A stretch of 64,000 bases of DNA from Phlebopus portentosus (GCA_037892935.1 JAYXKI010000005.1:1612001-1676000); one strand, 5' to 3'; shown: positions 47,708 to 60,772, counted from the stretch's first letter. A program made the numbers and translations. Notes: generated by a model from the letters alone, not told the origin.

Positions 47708-48277
47708 TCACCTAAAACGCGGCGGCTATGCCGAGCTTGCAAATGCAAGTTTTTTGTAAGGAGGCTCACGGATCTATCAGTAAAGTAGCCAAAATCGCAA
47801 TTTTTTGCAATTTGAAACAATGCAAAGACTGTTTCAATTTTTTCTGGAAAAAAATTCACGCGAAAATCAGAAAAAAATTTCCTGAGCTGGTCAGAGTCCA
47901 TTTTCCATGGCCATGCCATCAGGGAGCGCAGGATCTCACTTTGCAAAGCAAAAAAGGTCACCTGGTGGCAAGTTCTAACCCTCAGAAATACAAGATCCAT
48001 ATCCATCATACCATGCCAGAGGTTTGGAAAATCCTCCAGAAGCTTGATAAGTAAAGAAGATCGACATTTTAATTAGCTAATATTTTTTTGGGAAGATTAT
48101 TAGATACTTTTGCCAAGATGTTTCAATTTTTGTCTCGAAAAACACTCCGCCATAATAAAAATTTGATGTAACTATATAATATTGGACTGCCTTTATCTAC
48201 TACAAGTGTTTTCAAAGCCTCATATGCATTTATGGAGGAGGAGTAAAGTTGGGAAATTGATTGCCGCGTTTAGGTGA
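47708..48277. mobile_element. Second MITE-like element, 570 bp
   Basis: The left end TCACCTAAAACGCGGC and the right end, complement TCACCTAAACGCGGC, form imperfect inverted repeats (one extra A). The dinucleotide TA is next to each end (47706-47707 and 48278-48279). The matching palindromic context GTGC(G/A)TA extends the symmetry outside. The open frame at 47728-48054 has no recognisable domain. A non-autonomous TA-inserting element is the best explanation, but a single copy cannot prove mobility. Confidence 0.55.
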
Positions 48278-48412
48278 TATGCACTGGAAGCCGTCAGCCA
48301 AGTGGAATCTAATCTGTGGAAACAAGTTACGTAACATGAGGTACGAGAACATCGTAAATAAGTGCAAATATCAGAACCCACCGTCATGTCATCATGATTG
48401 ATTCCGCCGAAG

Positions 48413-49104
48413 TCATTCATAATAAAAGATCAAGTCGAGCTTCCATGTGCTTCCTTCATTCTCAAGTACGGTCTCCTTATGCCGTGTTGTGCAGCCAGTC
48501 ATCACGAATGATGCATCAATGATCACCTCCATGCTCCATGCTGCGGACGGGTGATAAAATTGCACCGCCTTTTGTGATTTGATCTGCTTACCGGGCGGTG
48601 AGTAGTAAGATTTCTCTGATTCTCTCGTTCCAGCCTGTGCTTTTGTTGACAGTCTTCGTAAAGACTTTACTGTGCTTAAAGAGTGCCGGCGGATCCGATT
48701 CGAGATTAGGCTGATAGTCATCAAGAGCATCATGATAGTGAAGTGCTACTGCCGTAATGCTAAATATAATTCTTACTGAATATTGAACAAAAACTCTCGT
48801 TTGCTTGAAAGCCTCATAGTACATGCAGGCGACTTCTTCAACTCAGTATAGACTTCTCGTATCAAACTCATGCCAGGCCCTGTAGATTGATATCGCAGCA
48901 AAGCTTCTGTGCTGTGCGAAGAACGCATCGGTCGTACAATGTCCCGACCTCCATCCACTCGTCTGCAGTCCGTACCTTAGTTTGACTTCGATTTTGTGCG
49001 CTCCAGTTCAATATCCGTTGAGAACGCCGAACGCCGCACCGCCTCACCCATCGGGGTATCGCCACCGATCGTGTGGATTCTCGCGGCGCGAGTATTTTAG
49101 GCAC
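48413..49104 (-). other. Possible small gene or gene remnant, unrecognised
   Basis: Several overlapping minus-strand frames have coding-like composition, for example TADEWMEVGTLYDRCVLRTA, VALHYHDALDDYQPNLESD and MEVIIDASFVMTGCTT. I could not join them into one clean model. It may be a decayed gene or a short intron-rich one. No function can be offered. Confidence 0.25.
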
Positions 49105-49996
49105 CTCGCGGCGACTATGTTTTGGTAGTGCTTCTCACATCCTACACTATACTATTTTTCTTCTAGACTTGGATCCGGTGTGTTGATGAGACCGACGAAA
49201 GAAGCGCAAGAGCGACGACTTAATATTAACCGAAATACTTGCCAGAAATTGGCCTTGAGCATCTGATTTTTTTTTTCGAAGCCCTTCAAGTATCATCCAA
49301 AGAGTATAATGATATGCGACAAATAAGATATACATACAGACAAGCCATCCTCTACCGAAGTCCGTTCGCCAGGGGCGACTGTTAAACGAGCATGCTATAA
49401 ATTACACGTAAAATAGATTGTTGGTGGAGTCGTGAAGATAACACAGATTAGGGCAGGCACAAAGAAAGGAGATACTAAATGAACAGGGAGGAAAGTAACA
49501 GACAAATCGATACAGTACTGAAGCAATAAAACGTCTCGGGCGGAACATATCGATATACATATAAACAAGTGAAGTACTGTTACTAATGCAGCAAAAGATC
49601 CATCATGATCAATCGAACTAACGATCGTAGTCGTCATTGTCATTGTCATCACATCATCACAAGAACAAAAGCAGGGAGGAAAGGGAGACGAGGAAGCTGG
49701 ACGAATATCCATTAAAAATGCGAAGCGAAAAGCGGCGGCGAAAGAGCCCGAGCCGCATTAATCGAGAACATAAATATACAACCATGGACGATGAACTGAA
49801 CAGCTGCTGCGTAGCGATGCGTGTGTTATACGATGCGGGAGCAATACGAATACGGTAACCGGTGATCATAAATAGCTGGAGGCATACACGCCCACAGCGT
49901 GCGGGGACATGACCATAGCAATCGTGCACTAGCAATCGACCAAGCGATAGCGAGGACACCGCGGAGGAATGGAGAGAAACGATGAAAAGATGCAAC
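49105..49996. other. Intergenic region / 3' flank of the zinc-finger gene
   Basis: Includes a short TCATTG-type simple repeat near 49632-49650. No supported gene. Confidence 0.45.
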
Positions 49997-51308
49997 TCAT
50001 TGTGCAACAAGGCTCGGAGCAGGCGGGGGCGCTGGGGTCATCTGTGCGCTCCGCACTCCACCTGAGTTCGTCCCATCTGAATCGTAGGCGCTTGAGCCAG
50101 ATCCGTCATGTCGGACATTGACGCCGTTTGAATATTGCACGGAAATAGACGATGGACCAGCGCCGTTGTTAGCACGGAATGCATTAAGGGGACTTGACTT
50201 CGAAGGCGCGCTCTGCTTCGCGGCGGCCACCGCCTGCTCGTGCGTTCTCCGGCATTCCGCACCGCCTTCTGACCGAAGGTGTCGCTGATAGGCGTAATCC
50301 GAGGGCGTAGGAAGCAATGAATGAAAGAAGCCGAATGCCGAGATTTCCGGAGCGATCGGTAGATAGCCAATTCAGGATACCGGCCGGTGCGTGTTTAGTG
50401 CGAAGCGTTTGATACGCGGCGCGAATACAACACGGGCGTTTCGGACGTTCAGGATGCAAACATACGGGGCAAAACGAAAGGGCGGGACAAAAACACGGAG
50501 TAAAAAAAATGAATGAATGAGTCAGCAAGCGTTCACATCGGAGAGTTGACGTGCCGCGCCGAGCGAGCGCGAGTCAGAGTGACTCGCATGATCCGCTCTC
50601 AACTTGGCACGAGGCAAAGAAAACGACGTACGTTGAGAGCGTCCAATCTACTGAAAGTCTTCCCGCATCCATGACAAACATTCGAGGTTGATCTTGATGA
50701 GTGCAGCGCCTGATGCCGCCTGAAACAATTGTCAATACACGAAGCAGGAAACATCAATAAGAAACGACGGACTTGCAATCATGCTGACGCGCGAAGCCCT
50801 TGTTGCAACCGGGCCATTCGCAAACATACGGGCGCTCTTCCGTGTGTGACCGCAAGTGACCTGACGAATAACCGAGTCAACAAACCGTTACACGAGGCTG
50901 ATTGGTAAGGCGATCCGGCGTACCTCTTAGATTGAAACGACGCGTGAACGTGCTGCCGCATCCGGGGACGGGACAGACGAAGTGCGCCTCGTTCCTTCGG
51001 CGGCTGGCACTAGCAGCCTGAGTCGCGCTAGTAGTAACTTGCTGCTTCTCGACCTGGAGAATGGGCGGGAGGCGAGGAGGCGTTGAGCCACCATACATCT
51101 CCGGGCTAGAGGTAGCACCATTCTGGGCCTGAGCCTGTGCTGCAGCAAGAGCGTTCGCGTGATTATATAGCATAGCAGCATTGGGGGCAAAATAAACGTC
51201 TGAATGCGAATTCTGCGGGTGACCAAGAGGCGAGGTCCGGACGGGAGGCTTTAAGGGAGTGGGTGCAGAAGAAGACTGCTGCGGATGCTGCTGCTGCTGT
51301 TGTTGTTG

Positions 51309-51340
<32 letters not shown>

Positions 51341-51760
51341 TTGTTGCTGCTGGAGCTGGAGTTGCTGCTGCTGAGGAGATGGGACTTGCTGTTGAGGAGG
51401 AAGCGGACGGCGGGGCAGGTATGGGCTATGGACCATTGGCTGGGAATACTGCTGCATTGGCTGACCCTGTGGCTGCATATGCGGAGACATGGACGGCAAT
51501 GTATGCGGATAGGGAGCTGTATGGTGGTGAAGGGCTGTGTAAGGCATACCAGGGGACGAAGTAGCACTGGAGGTGCTCTGAGGCGGGGTGGGGGTGCTGT
51601 TGCCGGTGTACGGTGGCTGCTGGTGCTGTTGCCTCTGGATATATTGTATACTCTGGTGGTAAGGCGGGTTATACTGAGACTGGTGCGAGGCAGGATGCCA
51701 TTGCTGGGCCGGCTGACGAGAGTCCATTGTGCTGCTGCTGAAAGGGGGAGAAGAACGCAT
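49997..51760 (-). CDS. C2H2 zinc-finger transcription factor, Crz1-like, with a frame break in polyQ
   Basis: Exons: 51760-50924, 50860-50773, 50719-50632 and 50284-49997. Three zinc fingers lie in the C-terminal half. The first is [20 protein letters not shown], the second [19 protein letters not shown], and the third [17 protein letters not shown], followed by LRSEGGAEC. This trio closely resembles the calcineurin-responsive factor Crz1 of basidiomycetes as I recall it; other C2H2 factors are possible. The N-terminal half is Gln/Pro/Ser-rich. Within the CAG tract near 51308-51310 the N-terminal frame ([10 protein letters not shown]...) and the finger-containing frame differ by one base. So either the repeat was mis-sequenced, the gene is frameshifted, or translation starts at a downstream ATG (51173). 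Confidence 0.75.
51258..51360 (-). repeat. CAG/CAA tract (polyglutamine) with frame shift
   Basis: A long CAG/CAA/CAC tract in the first exon of the zinc-finger gene. A CAC triplet at 51308-51310 marks where the two needed reading frames part. Confidence 0.8.
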
Positions 51761-54700
51761 TTGTGTTTGAAGGGAGAGAGACTGATATAAGTAGTCGAAC
51801 GGGCCACGCAGTAGTAGTAGTCGGAGCGAGAAGAGCGAGAGTTAGGAAGTGAAGGCGGTGCAACACGATCTCATCATCGCTTATGTAACATCTTCTCACC
51901 ACGACACCGGTTCTTTCTAACTGACTCACACAAATCTTCTTCCTCTCTGATCGATCTGATGTAAACATGTTTTAATAATCAGCTCGCACTCGCTGTTTCT
52001 GTTCTTGAGGAGTGTTTTATCTTGAGGAGTAGTGAGAGTGATTACGATAGCCGAACGACACGCGAGCGGATCGTGAAAACACAGGCGGTGCAGTGGCTGT
52101 CCGTCTTCTTGCGACGTGTCCTGATCCTGATGTGAAAGCTGTGCAAAGATGAGATGTCCGATGCCCTTCTCCGCGTTCAGGTTCTTTGCTGCCCCGTCCA
52201 TCCCTCCCTAGCTAGCTAGCAATAGCAACTACATCGCCACATTCGTCTCAAAGCTCGCAAAAAATACAATCCCAATCACCTTCACCATCCCACCACCACC
52301 ACCGCATCCTTCCGCCTCCGTTCCGTCCACGATCGCCACCGTCACCTCGGGGCGACCAGGACTGATCGTCGACATGCGTCCTTTGTCGATAGGCCAACTT
52401 CTGCTTGTCCCAGCTTCCCGCTCGCGACTGTGGCCACGTCTCTCGCGCTTCTTTGACTACCAGATCTCCATCTCCACCAGGACCAGGCGCTCACTATGTC
52501 AGATCAGGCGTTTGCCCTTTTCCTAGCTCCTCCCAAGCCTGTGCCAAATCCAACACCGGAGAACAAACTTTAAATATGTTCCGCCAGGTCCATTGGACAC
52601 GCGTTGCTGTGCCGAACGAAGACAGAACTCACGCCTCGTTCCGTATGAAGTAGGATCTCAATCAGACGAATCCAGCTCATGCGTCTCTCCATCAATGGAT
52701 ATAAATATCGATAGAAGGGTGATTGCTTCGTATATGAAATAGACTAATCCCTTGTCCAACTTCCCGGGCCTTCTCAGACTATTATTCGAGTCATGCTGAA
52801 GAGTTTCGACTCGTAGGCGCGGAAGCTTATACTGTCCTCGAGGCGCATTACTCGGACTTCCTAATCCAGGTCCGGAATGCCTTTTGCGAGGATACAAAAA
52901 CGGATGGCTCGCCCCTTTTTTGCTCGCCGGATGGCTCTAGGTCCTGCCCTGTTTCCGGATCGACGTAAGGGGCTGTACGGAGTCCAATGGTTGGCATAAT
53001 CCTCCACATTCTCCCGTCAAAATAATGTTGCTCACGACTTGTGGACCCGGCTTCAATCACGGTATTGCGCTGCCGTGCCTGAGAAAGCCTACCAGACGCA
53101 CCCGCACGTTGCTTCCCTTTTCCTTCTATGGACTAGATCAACCCGCTCTGCTTTCACGGAGCGCCACATTCCACCCTGCAAAGCTCGTCCTCCCAAGCTC
53201 GACTTTCTTCTAATTCATTATTGCTCCTGGAAAATTAAATTTGCATCCAGCCGAACAGTTACTAGCGAAAGAACGAGGAAAACCGAATATCAATGAAGCG
53301 GGAACACCAAACGTCATAAATGTCTGGCAAGTTTCACGGACCGGCGTCAACACCTCGCTTAGTACTTACCCGACCTGGAAGGGCCCTTTCCAGCATTACT
53401 TCGCGTTGTGTTGCGGGTAAATTTCAAATCAAATCATTGGCATGCATGGTTGGTATCACCCTCAGCTTATTCTTTTTTGCTCCATTTCTTCGTTACCGGT
53501 GTAAAGGAGCCAGGGAAATACAAAGGGAAATACAAGGATGAATTATTTTAGCTACTCGATAGATCGGAGTGATCGCTACCGCAACAATGAATTCTGGGCG
53601 TCTTACCTGACGCGCTAACTTGGAAAAAATATTTGTTGTCTTTGGAGATCGTGTGGCAAATTGGCTCCTTCCGGTGTATATTCAAATGCAAACATCTTGT
53701 CCGAAGTCAAGGTGCCAGAAATTGAGCCCGACGTTCCTCTGGCAGACAGATCTACCAGCGCGGCGACGCTCCGCGGCATGTGAGGAACGGTTTTAGTAAT
53801 ATTTCAGGTGACACGGAGGCAGACGGGGGTAGAGGGATGGACGGAAGATGGAGACGTGGTCTTGGTCTCTGTCTCCGCCCCGAATGATAAAAATGCAAAC
53901 TTATCGTAGTACAAACTTTAGATTTCGTGATCTGGGTACAGTACATGCCGTCTCGCCCGGCTACGTTTCATTCCATGGGTAGTTATGGAAGGTCAACCTC
54001 AGATTGCCCAATGATGGTGTTGTTTGTGTCGCACTATATGTGCTGGCGACATGGTCGTTGGGACCGTAGTCGCGTCGTCATGAGGGCAAAGGTCCAGTCC
54101 TTGATATCCTGATGCTTGATGCAATGCGCAGTTTGGGCAATGACAGAGGTTCACCTCTTTCAGGGTATAATGACGGGGATAGTGGACCTACGAGGACGCC
54201 AGTAACAGCCCATGCTTGCAAGTTGATTGAGATGAAGATTCCGTAAGTGGCTGACTGGCGCCTTTCCGTGATTGTGGTGAAACCCTTCTCTAAATCCTCG
54301 GTGGTCAGCGAGGTCTTTGGATCTCCACGGTGTTACTGGCAGAGATGGATCGGGTAGCAGTGGCCATTGGATGAGCGGGCGATCGAAATAGAGGTTTGAT
54401 ACACTCTGTCTTCGAAGCCTACGACAGTAGATCTCGCCTTCTAGCGGTTGGTCGAGCCGACGTCAACAGATTTCATTACAGTGAGGAAAGATGAGTCGAG
54501 TCGTCATCATCAGATAGCAGCAGACGTCAAGCTGGCGCTTTCCTTCGCTTTCCTTAGCTATTTAGACAGAACTTTTTTGACGATTTGTTGTTTTACTCTC
54601 CTTCAGTTGTCTGCCACGTTGTTAGTGGAACCTGCGAAGAAACTCAAACGCCACCGTCAATCCTCGCGTGCCAAATGTCAATTTCCCCCCACCCGTTGTC

Positions 54701-55575
54701 CCACGATCATCTCTTACGGCGCGCGCGCTAGCCTTCACAACACAACGGTACTAAGAGAGTCCGAACCCCTCCCCCAAATCGGCAACACTTGTGTTCCGTT
54801 CTTGCGCGGACTAAAGGCAGTCGAGATGCGATCAGGGACGAACTGACAGGAAGAGCTAATGAGGTACTAGTGGCTTCAGTCGGAGTTGCCTTCCAATCTG
54901 TGACATCACGGAGATTCGTTGAAACGGTTGATCGGATCGGCGCGCAACCTCGTGCGTACCCTCCGTTGCTGTGCTCTCCCCTGCACTTCCGTCCAATTCC
55001 ATCGCGATTTCTTGATTCGAGTAAGCGAGTCGGTCGTGCTTTTCGGTCAAAGTGCTGTGTCAGATCGGACTATCAGTGATCTTTTGTGATGCCCTCCTTT
55101 GAATATGATGCCACGAGCCGACGGAGGACGAGACCCGAGCGAGAAATTGATGACGATCATTTTTGAGTGTGAAAAGTTTGATACAGTAGTGATCGCTCGC
55201 TTAAAAGGTATATCCTGTACTCACGTTCCCAACTAGAGCCTACTAGAGCAGAGGAAGAAAGAAAGAAGGAAATGTGGCAAGATCTTCCGCGACCGAGTCG
55301 GAGCGCCCAGTCGTGAAAATATCCCAGTCTCGCAAATCCTGACTTGTCTCCGCCGTCTAGTAACTTTGGCCAGCGTATGTATTGATTTCATCTTTATGTT
55401 GATGGAAGTGGAAATTCTTGTCCATCACAAGCTCTGCAATCGTGGAGATACTAACAGCGATGATAGTATAATATAGGTGAAGAATCAGGGCTAGATACGG
55501 AGTACATTCAGTCCCAAAAGGCATGTTTGCACTGCGACTACATATTGCTATTACTGTTTGCACAAATAATGAAAA
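51761..55575. other. Gene-poor region, 3.8 kb
   Basis: Upstream of the zinc-finger gene and downstream of the hydrolase gene, both on the minus strand. Open frames on both strands are short and show no recognisable domains or convincing splice structure. The part next to 51761 should hold the zinc-finger promoter and leader. I found no tRNA-like cloverleaf, but I could not scan for RNA genes systematically. Confidence 0.45.
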
Positions 55576-58442
55576 TCACGTTTCCACTGCAGGTTGCTGA
55601 GCCCACTCAAACGTTGAATTAATCCAGATCGCGATATCGTCAATAGCTACCTTCGCCTTGGGTAAAAGAACGCCCATTTGGAGGTATCCATGACTCCAGC
55701 CAGGGAATATCTGCACCGTCACGTCGTCCTCTGGGATGTCCCTGGGAACTATGCCATCGCACGGAGGCGTTGGCAGGTCCGAGGTTTGACTGTTTGCACG
55801 CTGCAAGCGGGCATGCTCGCGCTTTGCAGCTCGTACGCGGCCGCCGAACAGCACGGTATCGTCGATCAGTGGATCGCGTGCACCGCACTGGAGGAGTATC
55901 GGCGGCAATTCCGCGAGCAGAGTTGAGGGCGCTAACAGGGGAGAAAGACGGTAGTCACGCTCAACGCCCGGCGGTGGGTGTTTCCCGAGATATAAAAGGC
56001 ACATCGCCCACATCTGCTCCCAGGAGGACGAGGTGATCATGAAAAGAAGAAATCAAGGCGATCAGATAGGTGGATGGATCGAATTGTACGTTGATTTGAG
56101 TGAATGTGCAAGTTCGTAGCGGGGATGGAACAGTGGGAGAAAGTGCAGTGAAAAGTAAAATAAAGCAATCGTCAGTGGTCGTTGTATGGAAAATCAAATG
56201 AGATAAAGAAAAGCTTCTCGGCGAGCTCGGGCAACTTGGTCGACGAGATACACATAAGAAACGGAGCAAAGCATCTAAGCAATGATGCATAGGAATCTCC
56301 ACGTTGCCTCGCAATGCAAGTAGACCAAGATCCCCGAATGATGACTGACTGAACCCCGCATCAGCGGCGGTACGAAGCCAGAATACATCGCATGAGAAAA
56401 TATGCCTTTCATCAAGATTTTCCAATTACTGCGAGAACATAGGGCTTTGAGAAACCAACTGTTCGTTGAGTGATGGCTTTCATACGGAACTATATCCCCA
56501 CTCGGACAGTGCAACAGCGTAGAGAAGACGAAGAAAAATATAACAATAAATTAGAATTGCTTACCATGCTTGGTGTGATGATCCGATCATGCATGTAACC
56601 AGCCTTGCTTGACATCGTAAGGCGTGTTCGGGCCAATTTCGAGACCTCGGCTCTTTCTAAGGGAGACTGGAACGCCTCTGGCCCAAGCGCACTGATCACT
56701 GCTTGTCGCTGTTCAAAAAGACTTGTGTGCGCCTGCTGATGCACAACGGTTTTATTCGGACTCAACTCCCGTCCGAATGGAAGCTCCGGAATAGTCTCGA
56801 GTCCTACACCTTGCTGCCTCTTCTCTCCTAGAAGCGAGCCAATGATAACTTTCGCAGACGGAGGAAGTATGGTCGAGGTAGAAAGCAAAGCACCGGAGCT
56901 CTTGATGTTCTTCAGCTTGCCAGATTCATCGAGAGCTACAGATGATGGAGCTGGCGTAGGGCGCGATGGCCACGCCCAAGAGCCGAAAGAGAAATTGAGA
57001 GCCGCATATGAAAGAGCGATACCAATTGGTCGTGGAAGTGATAAAGTATGGAGAGGCGAATCGGGCGAAGCTGTCTCGAGAATCTTGAACATGACATTCA
57101 CAGCTATGTTGCCCCCACTGAAACAACCATGCTGGTCAGAAAGTCATTGATTTGTAGTCGAATCAAGTTTACACTTACGCAGAGTCTCCAGATAAGATCA
57201 CGTTAAGTTTCGTTCCGGACATGCCGATGACACGTCCCGAGGTCTCGGAGAGGGTACAATATAGATCAAAGCCTTCTTCGATAGCAAATGGATAAGGGAC
57301 TATTGATATGTCAGTTTCATGCAGGGTAGACTGTGAGTAAGAATGGCACTAACACTCCGGAGCTTTTCCATAATCCACACTCAACACCGGCCTGCCGGTT
57401 TTCCTCGTCCAAGCTCTTAGCCGATCTTCGTGATCCGTAGGATCCATGGCCACAAAACCACCACCAGGGAAGTCCAGGATGAGCTCTGTTGCTTGGCTCA
57501 GCTCATCTTCTGTACCAGCGAAAAAGAGCCAGGCTGTTATCGGGCGGTCATGTTCCAAGGCTTTAGATCGTTTCAGACAAAGCTGGCGACGAATCTGAAC
57601 CGCTTGTCTGAAAGGGGCAGAGATCGCCCTTAGATAAACATTGTGGGTTTTATTCCATGTGCCACGGAGAAACTCCAACGTAGATAGCTCACGCAACCTT
57701 AGAAGCTAAGATTGAAATAATTCAGATCCGTAGTATAATGTAGAATGTATATCCAGAAAGATGACACCAACCTTACTCTCCGCTTTATCACCGTGAAACA
57801 CGTAGTACAGAGAAAACACTATCGAGCATATATCGCGAAGCCATTTCGGACGAATGGAGAAAGCTGAGGCGAAACCCGCGTCCAGCGCCATTACTATCCA
57901 TGTCGCGAAATTATACTCCGGCGAATACTAATCGTCAAATTACTCAGAAGAACATCACTAGACCGAAAATGACACACTCACGATTTGACTGCTTGACAGG
58001 TCCGTGACTACATGTGACGTGAAATGCTTATTTGTCAGGGTGGAACGAAGAAGCAAAAGAGTAAGACTAACTGACCATCAAGGCCAAAAAGCTTATCAAT
58101 ATTTCGAAGAGCGTAAAGAACCGAAAGAGTTGCTGCAACTATTTGCCAGGGCGCGAAGCGCTCTAGATTGCCGAATATGAGATGCTCAGTGAGTCGATCT
58201 CGAGAGAAGGTAGCAAATAAAACTGCGCACTAAGGGTCCTATTGAACGGCCTTATCCATAAGAAACGGGGACCTCTCTTGCTTGAAGCGAAGAGACAATA
58301 CAGGGAAAAAAGAAGGAGGGCGTACGACTAAGACAATTTGGGAAGGCCGTCAGTCGCAGATTAGACATACGAATAGCCCTTTTCCACTCACCTCTTTACG
58401 TCGCCACGACAAGCTTGGTCGTCCAACTATATTGTCCAACAT
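55576..58442 (-). CDS. HSL-type alpha/beta hydrolase (esterase/lipase)
   Basis: This is a hormone-sensitive-lipase-type esterase; the natural substrate is unknown. Exons: 58442-58392, 58229-58076, 58007-57982, 57927-57772, 57705-57354, 57299-57179, 57117-56565 and 56013-55576, about 616 aa, phases consistent. An N-terminal hydrophobic stretch (WQIVAATLSVLYAL) may be a membrane anchor. The oxyanion-hole motif is FPGGGF, the nucleophile elbow GDSAGG (split by an intron), the acid is in DPLIDD, and the catalytic His is in GWSHGYLQM. A charged insert lies between the Ser and Asp parts, as in fungal members. The first exon (MLDNIVGRPSLSW) is inferred from splice sites. The last intron is unusually long (551 bp). 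Confidence 0.85.
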
Positions 58443-59184
58443 GCTTACCGCAAGGCCCTCGATCAGATATACTCGTCCGAAATGGTAGAATCAAAACACA
58501 GCAAAAAAAAAAAAGCTAGGAATACAGCAGGTTTAGGCGTCGAAAGCGGGCGAGGTTTAGCGCATTACACTGTAAGAGGAAGAAAGACAGGAGGAGATAC
58601 CAGCAAGCCAGCGCTATATGAAACGAATGAGGGGACCACAGGATTCCATAACCATAAGATGATCCGATTGGCATGTGATTTCCGACCAGTAGGAGACATT
58701 GCCATTAACAACCAGTCCAAACTCTGTTTTACATTTATTGAGAACTGACTTGTCTCATGAAGTCGATACATGAAGCAATGCCCGGAGAGATGGCCCATTG
58801 ATGAACCAGGTATGTGATGAACAAAAGAGATGAACATATTGACTTCAAGTTGTCCGCGTCAGACGGACTTGTTTGGTTTGTTACGTAATTTTTTTTCCCA
58901 TTTTCAAAAAGATACATGGCATGTAATCTTTAGCTTTAGCTTGGGCCTTAGTAGTATCAAGTAAGTAAAAGATCTCGAAAAGAGACGCTGAGAAACGCAT
59001 GATCTGGTTGGACCATTGCAGGCCAGGTAAAGTGCTGCGACGAAATAATTACGACACCGTCCAAAATTTCTTGCACACGACGAAGACAGACGGGACCCGA
59101 TCCTTATCTTTATATCACCGTATCGACGGCCTCTGCCTCATCGGTTTCTCCTTATTCTCAAGGAGCTTGGTAAACGAGGAAAGT
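58443..59184. promoter_or_regulatory. Divergent promoter region hydrolase / allantoicase
   Basis: This 0.74 kb separates the two start codons. A CTTATC (complement GATAAG) at 59103-59108, about 80 bp before the allantoicase ATG, could bind a GATA-type nitrogen regulator, which is the usual control of allantoin genes in fungi. One hexamer alone is weak evidence. Confidence 0.35.
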
Positions 59185-60772
59185 ATGTCGTACCAGAAAG
59201 TGCCAGTCGATGCCTTCGCATCTGCATTCGGCACAGAGACAGGTGAGTGTTTCCCTGCTCATTTAAGAACAAACCTTCGCATCTTATCTCTCATGACAGA
59301 GATATCCAGCGTTGCTCTTGGAGGGAAAGTCATCTCGGTGTCTGATGAATTCTTTGCTGAAGCCGGGAACCTTCTCAAAGTAGAGGTGAGTTCATATGTC
59401 ATGTTTCATTCAGAACATCTCTTGAAGCGACGCTACAGGCAGCACCAAGCTTAAAGGGCCAATTCGGTCCTAACGGGGCTCTGTACAGTGGGTGGGAAAC
59501 AAGACGTCATAATCCTGAATACGACTGGTGAGTGACTGTTTCGAAATGCCAACCCTCGCCTTGAGACATGAGGTCTTCAACAGAGTATTTCTTGGTCAAT
59601 GAACACTGAGTCCTGATCTGTAGGTGCATTATCAAGTTTGGTGCTGCTGGTCTTATCTCAGGGTTCGATATTGACACGGCTCATTTCAATGGTAAGCGTG
59701 TCCTTCAATCAAACCTGTATACTCGAAATTTAAGAAACGCCTAGGAAACGAAGCACCCGAAGCATCCATCCAAGCCTTGCTAGATGTTAGCGAGGACGCG
59801 CCTACTGCTGATGATTCAAGAGTACGGTTCAAATTGACTAAACTTACTTATGCTGGATACCGATTTCGCAGTGCAGTGGACAGAAATCCTCCCCAAGGTA
59901 CCTTTGGGTCCGGACTCGCGTCATTTGTTCAAGATCTCCAGAAGCTCGAGTCCGTATAACTATGCAAAGCTGAACATGTATCCAGATGGTGGAATCGTAC
60001 GTGCGAGGAGCATATCGGCGACTATTCTTTGGCTAACTTCTGGAAAATGCAGGCAAGGTTTCGTGTTTATGGGCTTATTCAGGCAGTCTTTCCCGAGGAC
60101 AACAGTGAGAGCATAGATCTAGCTCATGTGTTTTCAGGAGGTCGAGCGGTATTCGTTTCGGACCAACATTTCGGTGGCGGCTCAAATCTCTTACTTCCAG
60201 GAAGAGGTGATTTTTCGCTCGATTCGGGATTAAAGCAGTTTCTCAATGATTCAAATGCAGGCAAAGACATGGGTGACGGTTGGGAAACGAAACGAAGCCG
60301 TTCAAAGGGGCACAAGGATTGGGTCGTTATCAAGCTGTAAGTTTCATCCTCTGAATGACTTGTCCCTTTCTTACATCTCTCCTTCTAGGGGTGTCCCAGG
60401 ATTCCTAGAAAAGGCCGTGATAGACACCGCTCATTTCAAAGGCAACTTCCCGGAGAGTTGTGAGTTGCATGCATTGAACACGACGGATGTAAGTAGTGGG
60501 AAGTACCTTTTGAGTTGTCTATGACCTTCATGGACATCTCATTGACATAGATCATACCAAATGTTGACGAGTCGCCTTGGACTACTATTTTACCTCGAAC
60601 GAAACTTGGTCCTGATGCGCAGTATTACTTCAATCTCGAAAACGTGCGGGACAGATTATACTCTCATGTTCGCGTGACTATTTATCCGGACGGAGGCATA
60701 AAACGCTTAAGGATTATTGGTAGACGAGCACCAGGCGGGCAAAGTGAAGAGGAGTGTGTAGAGGAGTGTTAG
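59185..60772 (+). CDS. Allantoicase
   Basis: Allantoicase hydrolyses allantoate to ureidoglycolate and urea in purine/allantoin nitrogen use. Exons: 59185-59242, 59300-59385, 59439-59527, 59624-59691, 59745-59821, 59877-59996, 60053-60206, 60261-60336, 60389-60488 and 60551-60772, 349 aa. The protein shows the two homologous halves typical of the family. Each has a VSDxxF block ([16 protein letters not shown] and [16 protein letters not shown]), a WxTKR-like stretch ([13 protein letters not shown] and [15 protein letters not shown]) and a DTAHF block ([11 protein letters not shown] and [14 protein letters not shown]). The yeast equivalent is DAL2. The stop is only 66 bp before the next start, and a spliced read-through into the next gene is possible. 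Confidence 0.92.

Noticed and set aside
47728..48054. 108-residue frame inside the second MITE-like element
   Set aside because: Lies within a TIR-bounded non-coding element; no recognisable domain, and it overlaps an equally long minus-strand frame.
51259..51790. Plus-strand frames with poly-Ala/poly-Leu opposite the CAG tract
   Set aside because: They are complements of the polyglutamine repeat of the minus-strand zinc-finger gene.
52405..55079. Several 60-130-residue frames in the gene-poor region
   Set aside because: No domain, no splice pattern and no coding bias that I could see; left unannotated.
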